The notes: generated by a model from the sequence alone, not told the origin. 64,000 nt of DNA from Azolla caroliniana (GCA_043228905.1 JBHGNT010000003.1:11532001-11596000), one strand, 5' to 3'; positions 23,201-33,763 are shown, counted from the first letter of the stretch. Numbers and translations are program-made.

Positions 23201-23296
23201 GTGAGATTTTACCAAAATGGGTCAATGGTTTCCGGCTTAAGCCATATCATGGAGGCATGCCGAAAAATCCATTTAAGGCTGAATTAGAAAAGTAAA
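20230..23296 (+). pseudogene. Gypsy B RT-RNase H-integrase
   Basis: RT: WLSPIVVVPKKNGKIRVCVDYRKLN, then a catalytic FLDD box (about 21130-21145). RNase [24 protein letters not shown], with [12 protein letters not shown]. Integrase: zinc finger with CDLCQRMGQ, then [15 protein letters not shown] and [12 protein letters not shown] for the DDE triad. A 12-bp duplication makes YENLYESIW where Gypsy I has YENIW. Lesions include TAG at 20596-20598 in a place where TGG is expected, a TAA near 21287 and a TGA at 22875-22877. No chromodomain follows. Pol ends near 23296 in a poly(A) run. Confidence 0.8.
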
Positions 23297-23664
23297 AAAA
23301 AAAAAGAAAAACTAACTATAGAATATTTTCTTGCCAAATCATAACTAATTGTCACAAAGAGATTCTTGGAGTAATTTCAGAGGCCTATAAGTAAAAGTAG
23401 TGGAGGCATATTTCTATTAGTCATTATTACTATTTCTAGCTATTACTCCACTAGTACACCTAGTCATTACCACATTAATAGTACTTTTATTCCCTAGGCA
23501 TCATGCAAAAAATTAATCTTTTAAAACCTATTTCTGTAATGATTGTTTCACCACAAAGGCAGAAACGCATTCGAGCTCACAGGTTTTCTGATCTTATTCG
23601 CCATAGCCAATAGCGTTTCTCACCACCACCACAGAGTGACGATCTGTCAATCGACGACGACAAC
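23297..23664 (+). other. pol-to-accessory-ORF spacer of Gypsy B, starting with A-run
   Basis: Immediately after the pol stop come about 12 A residues, then AT-rich sequence without a coding frame until the ATG at 23665. Gypsy I has a 33-nt poly(A) (T on the plus strand) in the equivalent place. Confidence 0.5.
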
Positions 23665-24837
23665 ATGCCGATTGTCATATCTGATAACCTGCGCCGCTGG
23701 CTCGTTCGCAATAAATTACAAGGATTCTTGAAAGTCACAAAAACAGAGCTGCACCCGAATGCGGAAGCTTTGATGGCAGAAATCAATGTCTCGACGATCA
23801 CTAATAAGAAGGTAGGAGCCATGTTGGAGATGCCAAGAGGCGGGTTCGTCGTTGTCAACAAGGTCACAAAGGATGGTCTGCGGTCCTATTTCAGTGAATA
23901 TTCGCCCTCTGCCAAAGCGTATCAGACACAAGGAGGTAGGGACGTGTTTTTCCATGAAGTTGCAAAAATTTTACTGGAAGTAGGGTTTGTCAGTCCGAGA
24001 TTCTACTATATGCCCAAAAAGAGGTCCGAATTTATTATCGTCACTTATGAAGGTGAAGCTTTCGATTGGGGGCTACTGTCCGCAGATGCTTTGAGAGAGC
24101 AATTGAACGGAGTTCAGACGGGCAAACCAATGAAGCTGATTTTTGCTCGGTGGTTATCGATATTATTTCCGACTTCAAAGCCAGAAAACCGATCAGAGGT
24201 GCGTCGACCGCCTCAGGTACAGTCATCCCGAACCCGATGACAAGTCCAACGGGAAGAGTGGAGGGAAGAAGAATCAACGCAGGACGATACCACTCAGACC
24301 GAATTTGACCAACCGAACCCAAGGCAACAACAAGAATCAGAACAACAACAGTCGACGCAGTCTCAACAGTCGACACCGCAACCCGAACCTGCCCAGCAAC
24401 CGCTGACTCAACAACCAAAGTTTCAACCACAGAGGATGCAACAACGCGGGACGATAGATGAGCAACCCTCACAACAACAGGAATCGAGACAAGTCAACAT
24501 TGACCAGCAACCGCCGAAGCAACGCACGATTAAACAACGGTCCCAAAGATATTCTAGACCGGAGCAAGAACAACATGCGCAGAAGAAACAGAGAACTAAT
24601 GATCAAGCTGCCCAAAGCACACAAGTACCTTGTGTCAATCCAAATGACATGTCATGAGTTCAAAAAGGGCAGGCATCAACAACAACGGTGCAAGAGGCAC
24701 TCGGTTTTTCCGACATCCCGGCAGCAGCACATGAGCTAGCTGCCATTGTGCAGTTCGGAACATCATATGAACTAGTAGAATGGTTAGCTAAAAGACTTCA
24801 AGAAGTGTTGGAAAGAAAGAGCACCGAGATCAAATAA
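23665..24837 (+). pseudogene. Gypsy B accessory ORF-A, unrecognised, Gln-rich C-terminus
   Basis: I do not recognise this protein. One frame runs from ATG 23665 to TAA 24835-24837 (about 390 codons), broken by two TGA codons (24238-24240 and 24655-24657). Residues 1-190 look globular: a basic start (NLRRWLVRNKLQGFLKV), MPRGGFVVVNKVTKDGL, and an aromatic segment FVSPRFYYMPKKRSEFIIV. The middle is a Gln/Pro-rich low-complexity region (about residues 200-320). The end is helical (AAHELAAIVQFGTSYELVEWLAKRL). No signal peptide or clear membrane segment is seen. Position after pol is that of env-like or accessory genes in plant Gypsy elements. The stop overlaps the start of ORF-B as TAATG. Confidence 0.55.
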
Positions 24838-25629
24838 TGATCCAAAAGTCATTATGTGGAGCTATCGAACCCAACGAGCAAGCGGAAGTGGATAGAATTG
24901 GTTGACAACGAAATGCTAAAATTAGAGGTGAAGCCATTCAAATACCACCGTTACATGAGGCACTGGTGGAAGTCCACCGGGAATATGAAAAGGCTAGCAG
25001 AGCAGCCAGGGATATGGCTGAATTATATAAACAGGCTATAGTAGCTGCAGATGTGCTTAATGCACAGTATAAACAGACGCAGGTAGAAAATCAGCAGTTG
25101 AAGAATAAACTGCAAGAAGAACAAGTGGCTCTAGAAAAAGTGAGAGAACAGATAATACAACTAGAGTCACAAAGAAAACCTTTGGAGACGGATTTGGAAT
25201 TACAAAAGAGGTTGGACTAAGCCGAAAAAGCACGAAGAGAAGCAGAAATTAGGGTAGAAAAGACCGAAGACAGGTCCAGAGAAATGGACGCTCGATTACA
25301 GTCGGCAAAAACGGCGGCCGACAGATGTTTGGGGGAAAAAGATAATGTGATACAAGAATTACGCTGACAGTTAGCCCAATAGCAAGAGGCTACAAGGCAA
25401 CAAGTTGAGGAACTGGAAGAGTATGTCAAGAGCCAAGAGACTTGTTTTACCACACAATTGGCTGGTAAAGACAAACTCATAGACGAAATCAACGAAAAAA
25501 TGATTCAGCAGCAGAACAACTGGAATGAGGAAAAAGTGAAGCTGGAAAACCGATGTGCAGAAGTTCAAATGGTCTCCGAGAAAAAACGACTTGACTTGTT
25601 AGCGGCACAAGCTAAACTGATGCAGGCAG
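24837..25629 (+). pseudogene. Gypsy B accessory ORF-B (coiled coil), 5' part
   Basis: The frame starts at the ATG that overlaps the ORF-A stop. After a short head (MIQKSLCGAIEPNEQAEV) it becomes a long heptad-rich Glu/Lys/Gln/Leu coiled coil (YKQTQVENQQLKNKLQEEQ and similar). It resembles the separate ORF in Gypsy I at 61177-62292. In-frame stops lie near 24903, at 25218-25220, 25365-25367 and 25380-25382. The solo LTR at 25630 splits it; the frame resumes at 26199 after one copy of the GGCAG duplication. No enzyme motif is present. A structural or RNP-associated role is a guess. Confidence 0.6.
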
Positions 25630-26193
25630 TGTTAGGAAACAGGTCCCTCCGGATGAGGAGTACCCAGCTACGGAAGACCCGGTGAGAACCGGATGAGGAG
25701 TACCCGGCAAGATCCGGATGGTGAAGGCCCGGTGAGAAGTGCTCACCGGATGAAGGGACATATTCGTAAATATGTTTCCTAAGAGGCCATCGGGGCTATA
25801 TTTGTAAATAGCCGAAAAGTCATATTAGTATAAATAGCGAGTAGTTGTCATTCTTCTTGGTGCAAGATTAGAGCGCGTAACTATGTATAGAGAGAGTGAG
25901 AGAGAGAGAAAGAGACAAAGAATTTGTATCTCTGTTGTAACCGCCGCCTGTGGCGAAGATAGCAAGCTCGAGGTCGTTGCATCGGTGCTTTACTATTGTA
26001 TATTGTTACATAGTGATAGTTAGCAATCAGTGGACTACCGTGGTTTTTCCCGTGTTTGGGTTTTCCACGTAAACATCCTGTGTACGCTTCTCTCCATTGT
26101 GTCGTGCATTCATTCCCCGTTTTTTCTATGTTTTTTTATTCTAAGCTCGGTTGTGGCTGAGCGTTGTTCATCGGGAGCATGTAGTTCCTGTCA
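25630..26193 (+). repeat. Copia solo LTR inside ORF-B
   Basis: 564 bp, TGTTAGGAAACAGG to TCCTGTCA, flanked by perfect GGCAG duplications (25625-25629 and 26194-26198). It matches the Copia G LTR (52785-53704), including the TATAAATA region, a GA microsatellite, the CCGCCTGTGGCGAAGA word and the GTTTTCCACGTAAAC word. It has only about two units of the 54-bp repeat. It arose by LTR-LTR recombination of a former full element. Confidence 0.9.
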
Positions 26194-26198
26194 GGCAG

Positions 26199-26809
26199 AA
26201 GGACATACGAATGCGGTAATCATTGATTTGCGGAATACATTGGCAACATCACAGTTTGAGGCTAGAATGACTCAGGACAGGGTTCAAGCGATCATTACAT
26301 GTCACCGACTTAACACCTTAAAATTGGTCAATGAATCGTTGGAGAAGGGTTGGCAAACATGGTCGGCGCAAGCCGCGGAGCTTTAGCTATTAAGAGCCGA
26401 CAGAGAAAATAGGAAAGTTCAGGGCAAAGGCTTCCTCAAGAGGTCGGAGGAAGCAATGACCACAGTTCAGTGGTAAGGACCTATACAACATGGTGGAGAA
26501 GAAATTAACCGAGTCATGCAGGAATTCGACAAGCATGATGTCAAGACATCCATCACGTTAGACAATATTGAAGCCGAAAGAGTAACCAAAACACCTGGAC
26601 TCGGAGCACCGGATTCAACAGAGCCAAGACCATCGACCGAAGAAGCCAGCCAGGAAAACAACGACGGGGAGGACACCGAAGATGAAGACGAAGACGATGT
26701 AGGCGTGGCAACACAGGAAGCAGAACCCTCATTATTCGACATTTTACAGGACGACCCAAACGATGATTTGGAGATGGAGGAAGATCTTTCCTCAGAGCAG
26801 CAGGAGTGA
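26199..26809 (+). pseudogene. Gypsy B accessory ORF-B, 3' part
   Basis: Continues the coiled-coil frame after the solo LTR. The segment LEKGWQTWSAQAAEL.LLRADRENR parallels WWTKWATNAAELQLLRADVENR in Gypsy I, the clearest homology between the two accessory ORFs. TAG (26384-26386) and TAA (near 26475) interrupt it. The C-terminus is strongly acidic (EDTEDEDEDDVG) and ends SEQQE-stop at 26807-26809, about 50 bp before the 3' LTR. Confidence 0.6.
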
Positions 26810-26848
26810 AGGGTTCCCCTGGGTTTGCCGGACAACGTCTTGGCCCAC

Positions 26849-26858
26849 GGGCGTGCCA
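26849..26858 (+). other. tRNA-3'-end-like block before the 3' LTR of Gypsy B
   Basis: GGGCGTGCCA is the exact reverse complement of the putative primer site (14338-14347), i.e. it matches the tRNA 3' end itself. It sits 2 nt before the LTR, where a polypurine tract is expected. The same block is at 61127-61136 (minus strand) in Gypsy I, again 2 nt from the LTR. Confidence 0.6.
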
Positions 26859-26860
26859 AG

Positions 26861-27305
26861 TGTTACCCGGACAAGTATGGATGCGTCGGAGTCGGAGTCG
26901 GAGTCGGATCGACAGTTCGGATCGATGACTCAGCAGATAGCCGAATAGGACATAGTTAGTCATGAAGCTTTGTATTTCTTGATAATTATAGGCAGTAGGA
27001 TTTCTTGATGAGAAAAGACCCTCGGGTTACCTATAAAAGGAACCAAAGGCATTGTAAAAATCTATCGTTGTATTTAGTAATATAAATTTTTGTTAGGAAA
27101 TCTCTGTGTACGGATTGCTTCTTGCCATCTATTTCTTTCTGTTTAAACTATATTACATAAGTCACGATCTCGGTTTCTATTATCACCGATAAGTTTACAA
27201 ATAATTCGTATCTATTCGTCTAACCACAACTTCTTGATAGAACATTCGGTACGAACGTTCGTCTTATACTGTGTCGACAAAGTAGTAATTGTCAACTGAA
27301 CAACA
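26861..27305 (+). repeat. 3' LTR of Gypsy B
   Basis: 445 bp. It has a roughly 20-bp insertion relative to the 5' LTR near 27220-27245, and is followed by the TTACA duplication. Confidence 0.9.
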
Positions 27306-27310
27306 TTACA

Positions 27311-29240
27311 CTTTCCAAATGGTAAAAACCCTAGTTGGGATGGTGTTACAAATGAAGTTTTTAAGAAATATGTTGGCATGCTTAAGACTCCATTCACGCA
27401 AATGTTTGAACAATGTTGGGATTCTGGTTTCATGCCTAAGAGCCGGAAGGTGGGCTTAATCAAATTGATACCAAAGGTACCATCTCTGGACTCATTTCAT
27501 CAATGGAGGCCTATTTCATTGATGGGAGGGTTGTACAAAGTGTTTGCAAAGATATTATCCAACAGACTTCAGAAGTTCTTACCTCAACTTATTCATCCAT
27601 CTCAATATGGTTTTATTACAGGTAGAAATATATTGCATAATGTTTTGAATGTTCAAATGGCTACTAATTATGATCGACATACACATCAAGAAATGGTTAT
27701 GGTGCAATTAGATTTAGAAAAAGCATATGATCATGTTAATTTGTCTTTCCTCTCAGGTGTGATGTATAATATGGGGTTCGGTCCTTGTATGTGTCGACCT
27801 ATCATTTTGCTACGGCAAAATGCAACGTCGTGTGTGATGCTTAATGCTGGAGTTACTCTGAAAGTGTTTCTTACTAGATTCGTGTAGCAAGGATGTCCAC
27901 TAAGCCCATTGTTATTTGCTATTGTTACATATCCTTTGTTAGTAATGTTGTAAAATCTTGTGGCTAGTGGTGATATTGTGGGTTTGCATCTTTTCTGGTG
28001 GACAATTGGTGGCACAAGCATTGTCTGATGATTCTTTTATGTTTTTACAAGCCTCAAAAGACAATCTTGAAAGGAGTATGCAAGTTTGGGATCAATTTGC
28101 TTTGGCTTCCGGGTTGTATATAAATTGGAGGAAGTCTTGCCTTATTTCTTGTACGGAGAGTGATTTGGAATGTTTGGGATGGCGAGGGTCAGTGATTACA
28201 CGAGGATCAATTTATCAACATTTGGGTTATCCATTGGGTGTTGATGTTACAAATGTTCAATTGATTGATTGGATTGGTAGTAAATTGAAGGACAAATTTA
28301 TGTATTCGAAGTCTCAATTATTGCCCTTTCATGTACGACTCAAAGTGGTGCAATGTATCTTGATACCCATATTATTATATTTTTTGCCTTTACTACCTTG
28401 GACTAAGAAGGCATTACAAAACATGTTGTGGCGGAAGGGAGAATTGATGGGAACTACATGGATTTCATGGGACCATTTGGCTACTCCTAAAAGGTTAGGT
28501 GGTGCAGCAATATTGGATTTGGAAAGGCATTTGATGGCTCGTAGATTTGCATTATTACGAGATATATCTCAACAAGAGCAACCATGGATATCTATGATGC
28601 AATATTTTATTGAGCGTGAAGGATTGGTGCACGGGAAAACAAAGATTCAAGCATCCCGGTGGTCATTACTCAATGGAAGTATTCCTCTAAAGATTCAACA
28701 TTCTGTATGTGGACAACATTTGCTAAGATCGTGGCAAGATGCATTATATCTTTTTGAATGGGGAACATCTAGTGATCGAGAATATTGTAATTCATTACAA
28801 AATGAATTGCTTGTTTCTTCTTGAGTGTTGTTTTGGCATGGGAAAGAGAAGTTGAGATCTCAATTCAATCGTTTATTTCGATTGGGGATTGTACATTTGG
28901 AAGATGTGGTTGATAATGAATCACAAAGTTTGTCGGATTTTCAAGATGCCAAGCAATGGTTATGTATTCCCTCAAATTATGGATTTATTTGGGAGAAATT
29001 ACAAGATATACCATTGTTGCAAGGAACTTTGCCATTGAAAACAATTTTGCACCTTGGGTGGATTGGCGGTTACAAGATGGTACACACTTGTTACAGGTCA
29101 CTACAAATATATTGTATCATCATGCGATGGAATCATTATCTTAGCTATCTCCTAAAGCATCAAAGTTGTGGAATGTATGTAAGTCAAATGCAAGGTGGGC
29201 GAAAATATTACAACGTGGTTGGCATTCCCATGCCAAGATA
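27311..29240 (+). pseudogene. LINE-B reverse transcriptase and C-terminal region
   Basis: RT motifs in order: PNGKNPSWDG, FHQWRPISLMGGLYKVFAKIL, PSQYGFITGRNIL, DLEKAYDHVN (first catalytic Asp) and QGCPLSPLLFAIV (after a TAG at 27885-27887). The active-site box is reduced to SDDS, followed by HLGYPLG and a LLYFLPLLPW thumb motif. A frameshift near 27950 and a TGA at 28822-28824 inactivate it. The C-terminal part to 29240 reads as the usual LINE tail without a clear zinc-binding motif. No poly(A) is recognised. Confidence 0.75.
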
Positions 29241-29440
29241 GGAAGAGCTTGGTTCAGTTCCTGGCAACCAAGCCAGACCATGAGCACAAAAGAGACTCCC
29301 TCAAAGGTGAAAAGCCAAGAGGATTTTTTAATTAGGTTATTAAAGCATGGAACCGTAATAGCCCAAAGCATATTAAGTCCCCTAATTTTTGTGAAAGTGG
29401 TGAAAAGCAATTTTGGTTCTCCAAAAATGGATCTTGTAAA
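29241..29440. other. unassigned spacer
   Basis: No coding or repeat feature is supported; probably decayed LINE tail. Confidence 0.3.
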
Positions 29441-30090
29441 TTCTCTAGAGTAGAAGACAGAGATATGTGTGGAGTAGAAGGACAAGAAGTACCTAAAAAA
29501 AATTAATATATTGAAAGGTGATGATACAATATGTAGTGCCCTAGTGGCAATTTCATTTGACAACACACTTGGGAGATGGAGAGTATTGTCGCATCAACCT
29601 AAATGACAATTTGAGGTATTTCCAATAAACTTAGTTTACATGTATGCCACCATTGAAGACTTTGGACAGAATGTTGAGGAAGGAAAAATGGTAGAAGTAC
29701 ATATGAAGTACAAGATCGTGGATAAGAAGATGAAACTTATGGCTTCTCCATATGAAGAAAATAGTTTGTGACGGATAAGGAGAGCAGTGACCGATCCTAG
29801 CTTAAGGGAGCAGAGAGGCATAGGGCACACTAGCGCACCTATGAAACATGAGGGAAGCTCGAAATCGGTGGGGGCAGCTTCCTTTTGCTTGAAGAGGATT
29901 GAAGGTTTAGGAGGATGTTGAAAGGACATGGAAGAGCTTTGCATCAACCCTAAGGTGTTGGAGCTAATGGTTATATTGATGGTACCACCTCATGTATCAT
30001 GGAATATCAAGTTGATCTCAATGTTGAGAGTTCACATCATCCCCTTGTTTGACGATGAATTCCACAAGTCACAATGCATAAGTTAGGAGT
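29441..30090 (+). pseudogene. fragment of Gypsy D-type pol (before RT)
   Basis: The frame around 29600-30060 reads IEDFGQNVEEGKMVEVHMKYKIVDKKMK, then AVTDPSLREQRGIGH, and later PPHVSWNIKL. It matches the protease-to-RT linker of Gypsy D on the minus strand (about 40600-41180: KYKNVDQKVRLVVAPL, ATNDPSL, and PHVPWNLKP). It is a small, stop-ridden plus-strand piece with no LTRs of its own. Confidence 0.55.
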
Positions 30091-30269
30091 TAGTTTATTA
30101 CATTAACAAAGATGAAACCCTTGTATAATTTCAGGGACATTGTCGTCATTCTTTGTGGACATTTGAACATTAGGTGTGTATCCAAGGCAGTCTATAACAT
30201 AATGTAATGTTTTATAGATTATCTTAAAGTCCAATCAATTGGATCATCTTGTTGATAATGGCTAAAGAA

Positions 30270-30724
30270 ATGGAGATATTGCTCTAGATCTTCCTTTTTG
30301 TTTCCCTTTCTACCAAGCTCTTTAGGTTCCGAAAACAATCGAAGACGTCATTGTTCTTCTCTATGAGGTAGATCCACATCTATCGCCTATAGTCGTTGAT
30401 GAAGAGGACGAAATATCGACTCCCACCTATACTCACGTTTTGTGTCGGACTCCACACATCCGAATGAATCAGGTCAAGCTTGTTACGGCTCCAATTTCGC
30501 TCGGTGGGGAAGGAAGCCGGTGTTGCTTCCGTAGTTGACCAACTTCACAAACTTGGGCCTTCCGACCACTGAACTTCGGCAAGCTAAACACAACTTGTTT
30601 CACTTGTAACTTCTGAAGCCGTTGGAAGTTGATGTGGCCAATCCACTTATGCTACAAGTCGATATCCGATTAGAATTTTTGTCCTTTGGCGAACATTGCG
30701 GTGTCGCGGATTTCCACATATACG
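30270..30724 (-). pseudogene. Copia integrase fragment
   Basis: The minus-strand reading QLRKQHRLPSPPSEIG and the following aspartate region match the GAG-pre-integrase/integrase junction of Copia E (QLGKQHRLPFPNEKNR at about 35935-35980). Several stops are present. Gypsy D begins directly after it at 30725. Confidence 0.55.
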
Positions 30725-31268
30725 TGTCGGATTAGGCAGAACCACGGGGGTCCTTGACTAGGGAGTCAGAGTCGGAGGTAGAGATGCTACTAAACTTGCA
30801 GTGACCTAACCAGCTCATTTGCCAGAGTTCTTCATTGAGCACATAGGCTCAGAGATTCTGTAGCCAATCTGGCTCTGTCGTCGGATACCAAACAGAACAC
30901 ACGGGGTCACGGACTCAGGTAGAAACGTGCGGAACAAAGAGGGAGAGGAGAAGCAATGCCTCCCGAACATAGAAACATAGATACGGAAGTAAGTCCTACA
31001 TAGAGAGAGAGCACCCGGATGCGACAATACTAAGTAATTTATTAATGACAAAGAAGTATTACAAAGAATGGCCTCCAGGCTAGGAAACTGAGCTTCAAGC
31101 TCAACAACCCGATTTCCTTCCATCACACACTTTATTCCCTTCTTTTTATGGAATCTTAAAAGTATCTATTTAAGTCACACTGTCTCGTACTTTTTATACC
31201 CTACATTTTCCATTTGTTTTATGCAAAGACTCTTTTTATGTGCATCCGTGCACACACCTGTTCACACA
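30725..31268 (-). repeat. 3' LTR of Gypsy D (internally deleted)
   Basis: About 544 bp, clearly homologous to 50558-51341 but lacking about 240 bp that in the other copy contain the TATA box. The break is near 31108. Confidence 0.75.
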
Positions 31269-31379
31269 TGGTCGGCGAGCTTTTCTCCCTTTTGCTCGAA
31301 TCCTCCACGACATCCACCCCCACCAAACTGCACATCCTCATGAATGTGTCGAATAGTGAAGCAGTGGAGATTCCGGTTG

Positions 31380-32485
31380 ACCCCTTACTCGTCCTCCTCC
31401 GATCTATCGCCCATCCTATCCTCATTCGGCTCCTCGCCCTCGTTGGCGTCCTTGTCCTCCACCTCCGAATTCAGCTCCGCCTCATGTCGCTTTTTGAAGG
31501 CCTTGATCCGCTTCCCCGCAATCTGTACTAGTATTTTCGTCTCGTCGACCTCCAAGGGGTCATACGTGGAATTGTCATTGGCACTCGTCATGACATATGG
31601 CCTAAACCACCGTCTTGTGAACTTCCAGGTTGACCAGTGCTGGTTGTCAAGGATAATGTCCTAGTCGCCTTCTTCTATCTTCCTCGGTCGCAGTCAGTGT
31701 GTCTATTCGAACTACTCCTTGTTTTTCATCCACGCCTCCTTTATCCTTGCCTTCACTTGCTCCACGTCCTTCGATCGCCTCTTGAGTTGTCGAATCCGTG
31801 TTGCCAAAAATTCCTCCCGACTCATCTCGTTGCCCAATCGACTATCATCCATGATGTGATTGTCTGTTCTACCGGCATGATTGCCTTTTGTCCGAACATA
31901 AACTCGGTTGGCATGTACCGAGTTACTGAACTATGCGTAGTTCGGTCAGCCCGCAATGCATATGGCAAGAGTCTCGGCCAATTCCCGACTCGTCAATCGC
32001 AAGCCCGTACAATCGCCTTCACAATCAGACCATGCCCTCATTCGACCTTTCCACTCGCATCCGGATTTTATGCCCTTGTGAGGCAGAGCTTGACCCCTAG
32101 TTGGTCAAACAACTCCGTAGCTTTGTGTGCGTCCAGCTCCCCTCGGTCGACCACTATCTTCCCTAGAGCCATACCAATAGATCACGTCCTCGATCAGGAA
32201 CTTCCACACAGTTGCGGTTGTCTTGTTTGTCAACGCTTGTCCTTCCACCTGGTTCATTAGGTCCTCCCATGCCAGCACCAAGTACCTCATCTGGCCTACC
32301 CCCATCGACATCGTCACTAAATTGACCATCCCCTTAAAGTGGATGGCTGGCGAGTAGGTTGGATGTAAGTCGCGGTGTGGATCCCGGAATTCCCTAGACA
32401 ACTTTTAAATGTCGTCAAGAAATGGTGCACATCCTTGTACATCCGCAACCACTAGTGCCTCTCCTTGAGATTCTCGAATGTAACC
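31380..32485 (-). pseudogene. Gypsy D integrase, C-terminal part
   Basis: The minus strand reads FKGMVNLVTMSMGVGQMRYLVLA, then a segment equivalent to CRYGC..IVADRGE, then YNPDANGKVERGHGPIVKAI (about 32010-32070), giving the second Asp and the Glu of the DDE triad. An acidic/basic C-terminal tail (VDETKILVQIAGKRIKAFKKRH) ends near 31385. Frameshifts are frequent. The N-terminal zinc finger lies on the far side of Copia E or is lost. Confidence 0.65.
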
Positions 32486-32948
32486 TATTCAGCGAATAAG
32501 CTCAACCGGATTCAGATCGGTTAAATAAGACAAAGCCGGATCACCAGATAGGTACCCGGATCGAAGTCCAGATAGATGGGTATCTGGAACCTGAAGCCAG
32601 ACCAGAGAACCGGATCGTACCCCGGAATAATGTTAACCGGTAGGCCGTTACAAGCCTACGATTTTAGCCTAGAACGTAGGCAGGCATATTCCTTGGAGTT
32701 AGTGTAGAGGCTCATTTATGAGCATCCAAGTACTTGGGGTACTTGTGTCATTCCGTGTAAGGACTTGTATAAAAGTGCTCCAGAGAGCACTTTCTATGTA
32801 CAGAGTGTTATTATTTTGAATTGCGAGTTTTGTTCTGCTCTCCCATGTACTCTCTATGTGATTCAATCTTCCATTAAACCTTGTCTTTGTTTTCTATTGG
32901 TATCCGGCTAAGCTGGTTTGTCTACGCTTCCGCACATAATTCGTTACA
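32486..32948 (+). repeat. 5' LTR of Copia E
   Basis: 463 bp, with TATAAAAG (about 32770-32777). It ends GTTACA directly before the primer site. Confidence 0.8.
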
Positions 32949-32960
32949 TGGTATGAGTGC
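32949..32960 (+). other. degenerate primer-binding site of Copia E
   Basis: TGGTATGAGTGC differs from the initiator-Met site TGGTATCAGAGC at two positions and directly follows the LTR. Confidence 0.75.
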
Positions 32961-33041
32961 GAGAGGGTTAAGAACCTCGGTTGCCGACAAGCGATCTCTA
33001 CAGACAAACCCTAATGCCCCGTAAAGAAACAGAAGGAGAGA

Positions 33042-33761
33042 ATGGACCGAGGAATGGCTAGCTCACTCCCGATGGGAAAGCTTGACTAAACCAACTACGC
33101 ATCTTGGTCGTACAAGATGCACTAGTACCTGAGCAGGCACAACTGCTGGAGTTATGTCAACGAACCTAACGATACAACACCTCATGCGGCACACAGGGAC
33201 TTTCAGGCTTGGGAACAAGCGGCAAGCAGGGTGATGTACTGCTTTCCGTCCAGTGTCGGCGATCAGCTAATGAGCCATATTCAGGATGCCAAGATGCTAA
33301 AAGAAGCTTGTTGAAACCTAAACAAGGTCTTGCCCACAAGCACCACGGTCTGGAACTTGCAACTCCGACAAGAGTTGAGGAATGTCCGATAGAAGGACAT
33401 GTTGGTGGCCAACTACGCAGCTTGGATTAAAGACATATGTGACTGACTTGTCTCCATCAACGTGACCATTCAGGAAGATGAGATGGTGTAGGTTAGTCTT
33501 GGGGGCCTAGCGTCAAAGTTCGGAGCATTCCCGATAGCGGTGTGTACAAGGGAGAATACGCCTTCATTTTTCGACTTACAGTTGATGTTCCTTGTAGAGG
33601 AGAACCACGCAGGTGCATCAACGAGTACACACACCGACAACATGATGTTGTACACAAAGGAAAAGGGGCCCCGTGGTTGTGGGGGACAAGGAGGATCAGC
33701 ACGCAATGGAGGCGGCCGACAAAAGCAAAACCGAAGGCATAATCAAAATGCTGACAGTAAC
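33042..33761 (+). pseudogene. Copia E gag
   Basis: From ATG 33042 it reads MDRGMASSLPMGKLD, then NYASWSYKM, the start of a UBN2 gag. It continues through DFQAWEQAASRVM and VSINVTIQEDEMV to NTPSFFDLQLMFLVEENHAG and a Gly/Arg/Asn-rich tail, where the inverted-repeat element interrupts it at 33764. Stops (TAA near 33086, TAG in several places) are scattered. The fragment at 51721-52780 is a relative. Confidence 0.7.
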
Positions 33762-33763
33762 TA

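Larger units (their letters stand above)
13892..27305 (+). mobile_element. Gypsy B, large non-chromodomain Ty3/Gypsy element with post-pol ORFs
   Basis: LTRs at 13892-14326 and 26861-27305 start TGTTACCCGG and end GAACAACA. They are flanked by TTACA target duplications (13887-13891 and 27306-27310). Internal order: primer site, gag with two zinc knuckles, protease, RT, RNase H, integrase, then two further ORFs before the 3' LTR. It lacks a chromodomain. It carries two later Copia-derived insertions (14618-18288 and 25630-26193). Without these it would be about 9.2 kb. Many stops make it defective. Confidence 0.9.

Noticed and set aside
23665-24240. Envelope glycoprotein gene
   Set aside because: Position after pol fits, but there is no signal peptide, transmembrane segment or Cys pattern; left as unrecognised accessory ORF.
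26030-26200. Secreted protein start (hydrophobic stretch at the head of a 118-residue frame)
   Set aside because: The hydrophobic part is the end of the solo LTR; the true coding frame (ORF-B) begins after the GGCAG duplication.
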